Origin: Myxococcota bacterium
GTDB taxonomy: Bacteria > Myxococcota > XYA12-FULL-58-9 > JALHOP01
Direction: 5' to 3'
DNA length: 64,000 bases
Assembly: GCA_022842935.1 (NCBI GenBank)
Contig: JALHOP010000005.1
Location: forward strand, 337,307 to 401,306
The translations under genes and the position numbers were made by a program. The notes beneath the pieces were generated by a model. That model made no database searches and was not told where the DNA came from. It was given only the letters and a program-made list of their open reading frames with translations. Numbering within the stretch: the first letter of the stretch is position 1; each line of letters begins with the position of its first letter. Shown here piece after piece: positions 58,723-64,000 of this stretch.

Positions 58723-59804
58723 TGTCGCGTGTCCGTTTTGGTGGCGCGCTGGCCGTGGCCTTCGCGGTCGGCTGCGCTGCCAAAGTTCAAGTGCGGCCAA
58801 CGCCGTTCAAGGACAGCGATGCCTTCAAGAAGGTCCGTAAAGACGCCCTCGGTTTTCTGGACTACGACTTCAATGGTGACGGTATCGCCGACGCGGTCGT
58901 GGTGACGCGTGACGGGCAGGGGATGCGTCCGCAGGTTTTCGTGCAGACCCCGAGTGAAAACGGTGGCGTCTGGTCGCAAGCGTGCGCTGGGCCCGTGCTC
59001 GCTGGCGAAGAGCTCGACACCTTGCGTTGGGTGAAACCCGCTGAGCGTTTGCTCCTCTTGGTCGTCGCAAGCACCGACAATCCCGATACGCTGCAGCAGT
59101 CGTTCGCGTTGCTGCCCGCTAACCAGCCCTGCACCGCCGTGTTCCAGGAGCAAGTCAATCTGCAGAAGCCAGGCTATGAGGTGGTCAGCCCAGGAGAGGT
59201 CCCGGCCGGGGTGCTCGTCGACGACGCTGGCATGGTGCACGTCATCGATCGCGCACAGATGGTGCAGCTCCGCGGCGCTTCCGGAGAAGTCGAGGTGCTC
59301 AAATCGGTGCGTGAGCGCGTCTTGTCGGACGATGGGGTGCGTATCGTCGTCGACGAGAGGCCACGCGGCTTCGTCGCTCCGCGCGGGGTCCGAGTCTCCT
59401 GGCGTCGCGACGCCCCCTCGGCAAGCGAGGACTTGTCTGTCTTGACCGACGAAGACCGCGCTACCTCGTTCGTCGCCTTGGCGGGCGACGAGGGGGTGCT
59501 AGAGATCGACAGCGGCGATCGCCCGATGGTCATCCTCGACGTTGCGCACGGCTGCGGCGTTGGCACTGGGGCACTGACGCTTTCTCCGGAATCCGCTTCT
59601 GAAGACACCCACGTCGTCGGCAAAGCCCCGGACCCGCGGTCGTTCGTCCAAGGCGTGGGGCATCGCCCACGCCTTGCAGCGGGAGAGCGCAGAGACGTGC
59701 TCGTGTTGCGTGAGGCGGTGAGCAAGCTCGCATTGCGCGTCGGTCCCGTCGACGAAGCCCGTTGCTTGACTGATGTGCGAGCCTACGGCTTCCTTTCTCC
59801 CTGA
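58722..59804 (+). CDS. Lipoprotein with an FG-GAP/VCBS-like calcium loop, unknown function
   Basis: This 360-residue lipoprotein has Cys18 in AFAVGCAAK. After it is DALGFLDYDFNGDGIADAVV, the DxDxNGDGxxD loop typical of FG-GAP/VCBS beta-propeller repeats; only one such loop is obvious. The remaining ~270 residues appear to be beta sandwiches, with several Cys residues, including ACAGP, QPCTAV, HGCGVGTG and EARCLTD. The start shares one base with the stop of the acyl-CoA ligase gene (TGATG), a strong sign of cotranscription. It may be an envelope partner of the lipid-uptake locus. The family is not known. Confidence 0.78.
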   Translation: MSRVRFGGALAVAFAVGCAAKVQVRPTPFKDSDAFKKVRKDALGFLDYDFNGDGIADAVVVTRDGQGMRPQVFVQTPSENGGVWSQACAGPVLAGEELDTLRWVKPAERLLLLVVASTDNPDTLQQSFALLPANQPCTAVFQEQVNLQKPGYEVVSPGEVPAGVLVDDAGMVHVIDRAQMVQLRGASGEVEVLKSVRERVLSDDGVRIVVDERPRGFVAPRGVRVSWRRDAPSASEDLSVLTDEDRATSFVALAGDEGVLEIDSGDRPMVILDVAHGCGVGTGALTLSPESASEDTHVVGKAPDPRSFVQGVGHRPRLAAGERRDVLVLREAVSKLALRVGPVDEARCLTDVRAYGFLSP

Positions 59805-59849
59805 CCACGAGCCGGTAGCCCAAAGCCATCAAGCACTGTGTGGTCTCAT

Positions 59850-60938
59850 CTAAGGCCGCGGCTTCACGCGATCGGACCACGCAACAGCAGTGGCGTCTAC
59901 GCTGAGGATGTCGTGCTCGTGGCCGAGCGACTGGTTCTCGCTGACCAGGGCATCGGGATATGCATAGTCTTCAGCGTACGAGCCGTCATCGACGAGAGTG
60001 ACCGGCTCACCCTGCACCGGCCAAGCGAGCGTAGAAGTCTGCGGGCTCTGCACAGCGTGTTTCGCTCTTGAGCTCGACCACATTGTCGCGCTGCTTGCGG
60101 CAATGACCGTAAGCGCCCCGATGACCGTCGAAACTTGAGGTAGCTCGTGCAAGAAGATGACCCCCCAAAGCGCGGCAAAGACGACTTGGGCGTGGGTCAG
60201 GTTGATCGCACGAGCAGCGGTTTCCCGTCGGAGACCTTCTGTTTGGCAGACCTGCATGACGAACGTAATGAGACCCGCTGCAAGCAGGACCAGCCACTCG
60301 GACCCGGTAGGAACCACGAACTGGTTGACCACGAGTGGCAGGTTCACCGGTATGGCGACCAAGGGCAGATACAACATGATGATGACGTTATGCTCAGTGC
60401 GTCGCAGGTGACGCACGACCACGAAGGCGCTAGCGCTGGCGACGGCCCCGGTTGCCGCGATCAGCACGGTGACCCAGTCCGCTTCAGCGGTCGTGAGGCT
60501 AAATAGACCGCTAGGGCGCGTCATGAAGATCACGCCGAGCAGGCTCGCCGCCGCCGCGAACGACACGAGCCAACCGGGTCTCTCGCGGAGCGCGATTGCG
60601 GCGATGAGCGAGGTGAACAGAGGCGCAGCGTTCTGAATCACCAACGCTTCCGCCAGCGGCAAGTGCTGCACTGAATAGTGGAAGCAGGTGAGGGCGACTG
60701 CACCGAGGAGTCCACGCAGCAACAACCCGCCACGGTTGTGTCCGAGGAGGCTCAATCCCCTGCGTCGTGCGACGGCGATACTCGCCGCAGCCACCACGAG
60801 TGAGCTGGCAAGAAAGGTTTCATAGCTGGGGATGCGCGGGACCAGCTTGATGCAAAGGCTCATCAAGCTCCAGCCGAGCGCGCTCGCCAACATAAACCAA
60901 GCCCCCGAAGAGCTTCGCTCGGTGCTGCCGTGCTGCAT
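59850..60938 (-). CDS. EamA/DMT family membrane transporter with an extended C-terminus
   Basis: This 362-residue inner-membrane protein has ten hydrophobic helices in two EamA repeats, as in drug/metabolite exporters. Repeat one begins GAWFMLASALGWSLMSL and includes QHLPLAEALVIQNAAPLFTSL; repeat two includes ARAINLTHAQVVFAALWGV and IFLHELPQVSTVIGALTVI. About 70 residues follow the last helix, Ser/Asp/Glu-rich, with DDGSYAEDYAYPDA and SLGHEHDILSVDA. This tail is unusual for the family (about 290 residues). ATG 60938 is preferred; GTG 12 bases earlier is possible. The substrate is unknown. The gene converges on the lipoprotein gene 58722-59804. Confidence 0.88.
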   Translation of the reverse strand: MQHGSTERSSSGAWFMLASALGWSLMSLCIKLVPRIPSYETFLASSLVVAAASIAVARRRGLSLLGHNRGGLLLRGLLGAVALTCFHYSVQHLPLAEALVIQNAAPLFTSLIAAIALRERPGWLVSFAAAASLLGVIFMTRPSGLFSLTTAEADWVTVLIAATGAVASASAFVVVRHLRRTEHNVIIMLYLPLVAIPVNLPLVVNQFVVPTGSEWLVLLAAGLITFVMQVCQTEGLRRETAARAINLTHAQVVFAALWGVIFLHELPQVSTVIGALTVIAASSATMWSSSRAKHAVQSPQTSTLAWPVQGEPVTLVDDGSYAEDYAYPDALVSENQSLGHEHDILSVDATAVAWSDRVKPRP

Positions 60939-61312
60939 TGAGATTAACACTCTAGCCGAGAAAAACGGTACCGGCGAAAGTAACTCCCGGTCGTGATGAC
61001 ATGTGCGAGTTGCCAACCCAACCCGACTTTCGCGTGTAAGCGACGAGCCTTCTTGCGCCCATGTCGACGTGACGGCTGCGTTGCCGCGCTCAAGAGCGAT
61101 GCCTTGCCGCCAGCGGGTCAGCACTCCGCTATGGCCTACATGAGCACATAGCGCTATTCACTCGCGTTGATCTCGGCGGCCTTGACTCGCGTCTTGGGTG
61201 AGGGCCGGTAGGAGGCGGCGATCCAACAAGTCGCATGAATCATGGCGGTGCATCTGTGCTGTGTTAATGTCTGCTTTCACCAAACAGTTTCGTCCCTACT
61301 CGGAATCAACGC
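60939..61312. other. 374-base intergenic region between divergent genes
   Basis: This region between the DMT transporter (minus) and the TonB receptor (plus) should hold both promoters. Its base content is slightly lower in GC than the genes around it. An AGGAGG at 61210-61215 has no suitable start nearby. No long inverted repeat, RNA gene, Fur-box-like sequence or convincing ORF is visible. An in-frame 10-codon peptide at 61235-61267 is too far from the ribosome site to be believed. Confidence 0.5.
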
Positions 61313-63553
61313 GTGAGTCCTAACTTGGGTGCTCTTTCGTTATTTTCGCTTCGTGTGTCGTGGTCCGCTGCCATCGCGGCGGCCCTCGTGACGTCGTCCG
61401 CAGCGGCGCAAACCGAGCCCGTTGCCTCAGGCGCCGGCGACGCGTCGCCAATCGAGGGTGCCACCACGCTCGATACCGAAATATTGCTCAATGCACCGGT
61501 GATCACCGCGACTGGGCGTGAGCAATCGCGGGCTCTAGCGCCGGCGAACGTGGTCACCTGGGAGCGGGACGAGATTCATCGTCATGGCTGGACCTCGCTG
61601 GCAGACGTGCTTTCGAACACGCCGGGTTTGTATGTGACCGACGACTTGGTCCTGCCGCAGATTGGCGTGCGCGGGGTCGGCGGCGGCTTGCGCAGCGGCA
61701 CGCGTATCGTGCGCATCATGATCAACGGCGTGTTGGTGAACTTCCGCCCCGACCTCACCGCCTTTCTCGGCCAGGAGTACATTCCCTTCGAAACAGTCGA
61801 GCGCATCGAGATCGCCAAAGGTCCGTTGTCCGCGCTCTACGGCGCCAACGCTTTTCTTGCGACCGTCAATGTCATTACGCGTGTGCCACGAAACGGTGTC
61901 GAGGGAGAGGCCCACGGCAATTTGACGTTCATCAACGGCAACAGCGGATTCGGTTTTGGTGGGCGCGCCGGCTATGGCAGCAGTACGGCTCACTTCCAGC
62001 TCGCCTACAATCAGGCGACGTATGACCGGTCGGGCGTCACGCTCGATCGCACGTTTGGCAACCAAGATCCGGGAACGTCCGCGTTCTCATTCTTCGACGG
62101 CAGTCCCGATCCAGGTTTCCAACCGAATCCTAGCCGCGACGACAAGACGCGCCCAAAGACCCTCTACGGCTCGGCCGAGATTCGCTCGGAAGATTACGGC
62201 ATTTTCTCGCTCCAGGGGGGACTCCAGCTCCTCGACTCCGCCGCCGAGTTCCAGCCAAGCTCCGTGTTGACACACAGAAGTCGCGTCGCGCTACGCAACA
62301 ACTGGCTGTCCGCAGGCTATGTCTACGGCTACGGACGTGACATCACGCTGTCGTTCACGGCGGGTCTTTCGAGCGGCAAACCACTTGGCCGCGAGACGCT
62401 ATTCGCGACAGGCGTCGACGGCTTCCGATTCCAGCGGAACTTCGGATACACGGCCGTCGACATGGGCGGCGCGTTGGAGGCGAAGCTGCCGCTTCAGCTC
62501 GAGTCGAAGACCGGCGTCGACTTCAATTATGACCGTGAAGATGTTCTCTTCTTCACACAGTTCAACGTCGAGCAGCAGGGCACACGTCCACCCAACACCC
62601 CGACCGAGCGTATCGAAGAAGGCGCGGACCGGACGGTGACGATCTCGAACGTCGGTGTCTACACGCAGCTCGGTGGGAACCCGTTTTCGTCGATGCCGGA
62701 CCTCTATGTCTTGGGCAACATTCGCTACGACAAGCCGAATTTGTTCGACGGTCAGCTGACGTGGCGCGCTGGTATTGCCTACCAGTTCAGTCCTCGTGTC
62801 ACGAGCAAGCTCTTCATTGGGCGAGCCTTCGAGACGCCTTCGCCTGTCCAATTGTTCGCCCGCCCAGGCTTTGGATCGGCCTTCAACATCGTCGGCAACC
62901 GAACGATCAATGATACCGATCGCTTGCGCGTACAGAACGTGTTCAGCACAGAGCTGGCGACGACCGTCGCGATTACCAACACGGTCGTTATCGACACGTC
63001 CGTCTACTACCAGTCCATCGGTGACTTTGTTGAGTTCGAGCAGATCACCACGAACTTCACGGCGCGCAACCGCCCGCCGCGACGGTTTGTCGGCGGCGAG
63101 CTCGGTTTGCGCGGCAGCTCAAGCCGTTTGAGCACCTATGTGTTCGGTAGCGCGACCGCCCGTACATACGATGACGAGAACGGTCTTCAGCAATTCGGTT
63201 TTCGCCAGCCGCCGGAGCTTCCTGCCTACACGCTCTATGCGGGCACTACGCTGCGTTTGCCTGAGGCTTACATGGCGGTCGACATCACAGGTCGCCTGGT
63301 TGGATCGCGCGGAGCGTCCGACAGCAACATCATCTTGAACAACCGCGAACGTTACACGTTGCCCGCTTACGCGACGGTAGACCTCACCTTGACGTCTCTC
63401 GACTTGTTCATTTTCAGTGACAGCGCGGAGACGCGCATCACCGCCAACGTGAAAAATTTGCTAGACAATCGGTTCAACAATCCGGGCTACGGCGGCTTTG
63501 ACTTCCCGTCCGTGGGGCGGGTGTTTTTCTTCCGCCTGGCGCAAACGTTTTGA
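61313..63553 (+). CDS. TonB-dependent outer-membrane receptor
   Basis: This 746-residue receptor starts with GTG and has a signal peptide (AAIAAALVTSSAAAQ). A TonB-box-like segment (APVITATGREQS) precedes the plug domain (~55-170), with LADVLSNTPGLYVTDD, IGVRGVGGG, IMINGVLV, ERIEIAKGPLSALYGANAFLATVNVI. The barrel follows with alternating strands to the final VFFFRLAQTF, whose terminal Phe is typical of outer-membrane barrels. The ligand may be a siderophore, vitamin B12, a sugar or a lipid-derived molecule. It is followed after 36 bases by a periplasmic ligand-binding lipoprotein, suggesting a shared uptake or sensing task. Upstream, the weak CGGAA is the only ribosome site. Confidence 0.95.
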   Translation: MSPNLGALSLFSLRVSWSAAIAAALVTSSAAAQTEPVASGAGDASPIEGATTLDTEILLNAPVITATGREQSRALAPANVVTWERDEIHRHGWTSLADVLSNTPGLYVTDDLVLPQIGVRGVGGGLRSGTRIVRIMINGVLVNFRPDLTAFLGQEYIPFETVERIEIAKGPLSALYGANAFLATVNVITRVPRNGVEGEAHGNLTFINGNSGFGFGGRAGYGSSTAHFQLAYNQATYDRSGVTLDRTFGNQDPGTSAFSFFDGSPDPGFQPNPSRDDKTRPKTLYGSAEIRSEDYGIFSLQGGLQLLDSAAEFQPSSVLTHRSRVALRNNWLSAGYVYGYGRDITLSFTAGLSSGKPLGRETLFATGVDGFRFQRNFGYTAVDMGGALEAKLPLQLESKTGVDFNYDREDVLFFTQFNVEQQGTRPPNTPTERIEEGADRTVTISNVGVYTQLGGNPFSSMPDLYVLGNIRYDKPNLFDGQLTWRAGIAYQFSPRVTSKLFIGRAFETPSPVQLFARPGFGSAFNIVGNRTINDTDRLRVQNVFSTELATTVAITNTVVIDTSVYYQSIGDFVEFEQITTNFTARNRPPRRFVGGELGLRGSSSRLSTYVFGSATARTYDDENGLQQFGFRQPPELPAYTLYAGTTLRLPEAYMAVDITGRLVGSRGASDSNIILNNRERYTLPAYATVDLTLTSLDLFIFSDSAETRITANVKNLLDNRFNNPGYGGFDFPSVGRVFFFRLAQTF

Positions 63554-63589
63554 GCGAATGGTAAGGTTGGTTGACGGAGTGAGAAGCGC

Positions 63590-64000
63590 ATGATGCGTAG
63601 AGCTTTGGCTTTATTGGTCGTTGCCATGACGGTGTCGGCCTGCGGTGAGGCGGCTTTCGAGGGCGATGAGATCGTTCTCGGCGCGGTCGTCGACCAGACA
63701 GGTACTCAAGCTGAGTCCTCCTGGATTCAGGCGATGCAGATGGGCATTGACCAAATGAACGAGGCGCTCGAAGCCGAAGGTCAAAACGGCTTTCGATTTC
63801 GGCTACGCGTGCAAGACTCCGAGAACATCGTCGCCAAGGGTGTCGATCGCTCGCTGTTCTTGGTCCGCGACGAAGGCGCGCGGGTCATCGTGACCGACAC
63901 GACACAGGTCGTCGAAGGGGTGCTCTCGACGTTCTACGACGGCGATGCGAGCAATGACCTGAACGTGCCGGTCCAGTGTTCGAGCTGCACGAGTGGCAAC
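63590..64000 (+). CDS. Periplasmic ligand-binding lipoprotein, branched-chain amino acid ABC binding-protein type; 3' end beyond window
   Basis: The visible ~137 residues start MMRRALALLVVAMTVSAC, a lipoprotein signal with lipidated Cys18. Then EIVLGAVVDQTGTQAESSWI and the helix AMQMGIDQMNEALEAEG match the first lobe of type-I periplasmic binding proteins (the Leu/Ile/Val-binding, receptor ligand-binding fold), and FRLRVQDSENIVAKGVDRSL continues it. VPVQCSSCTSGN shows two close cysteines near the edge. It lies directly downstream of the TonB receptor. The rest of the gene and any permease partners lie outside the window. Confidence 0.85.
   Translation, partial: MMRRALALLVVAMTVSACGEAAFEGDEIVLGAVVDQTGTQAESSWIQAMQMGIDQMNEALEAEGQNGFRFRLRVQDSENIVAKGVDRSLFLVRDEGARVIVTDTTQVVEGVLSTFYDGDASNDLNVPVQCSSCTSGN

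Noticed and set aside
61235-61267. Ten-codon leader peptide before the TonB receptor
   Set aside because: The nearest AGGAGG is 19 bases away, and no attenuator hairpin follows.

Overview
The window is GC-rich, densely coded chromosomal DNA from a Gram-negative bacterium, most likely a member of the Myxococcota (former Deltaproteobacteria). The evidence is the combination of a eukaryote-like Ser/Thr kinase, an FHA-GAF sigma-54 activator, many lipoproteins, thrombospondin type-3 repeats joined to an OmpA domain, a lipoprotein with a Cys-rich DECGAGAC-type segment, and an actinobacterial-style fused 2-oxoglutarate dehydrogenase. I see no rRNA, tRNA, CRISPR array, insertion sequence or prophage. 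Nearly all of it reads as stable core and accessory chromosome.

Layout. 1-2126 (minus): truncated prolyl oligopeptidase and YchF. 2246-3512 (plus): three small orphan genes, two of them divergent paralogues with a membrane hairpin. 3531-11643 (plus): TrmL, then a closely packed run of fused KGD/OGDH, a Rieske oxygenase, a quaternary-amine ABC importer and D-aminoacyl-tRNA deacylase. 11714-15210 (minus): unknown exported protein, YbaK, an ALG9-like GT22 mannosyltransferase and a metallophosphoesterase. 15298-16011 (minus): a tandem pair of small unknown paralogues. 16121-18640 (minus): PhoR-PhoB with a good Pho box upstream. 18880-19311 (plus): an orphan gene behind a strongly structured leader.

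19331-31942 (minus) is an eleven-gene de novo purine cluster, purC-S-Q-L-F-M-N-H-D-B-A. Its first nine genes have the same order as in the Bacillus subtilis pur operon. Apart from purE/purK it encodes every step from PRPP to AMP.

32087-44911 holds a SNF2 helicase and a plus-strand series: FabG, MiaA, an unknown alpha/beta-hydrolase-like protein, HisC, AroA, Cmk, an SCP2 protein, a SAM hydroxide adenosyltransferase, an iron-sulfur RNA m5U methyltransferase, VanZ and a gamma-carbonic anhydrase. 44941-52201 (minus) is a six-gene signalling operon: Ser/Thr kinase, TPR membrane protein, FHA-GAF-AAA-HTH sigma-54 activator, two lipoproteins and a small membrane protein. A strong intrinsic terminator separates it from the next unit.

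52292-59804 is the most interesting locus. A VolA-like surface lipase lipoprotein is translationally coupled to a FadL-type barrel that is itself fused to calcium-binding TSP3 repeats and an OmpA peptidoglycan-binding domain. A long-chain acyl-CoA synthetase and a further lipoprotein are transcribed divergently. Together they read as a complete outer-membrane phospholipid scavenging route: lipolysis outside, fatty-acid import, CoA activation. The window ends with a DMT exporter, a TonB-dependent receptor and the start of a periplasmic ligand-binding lipoprotein.
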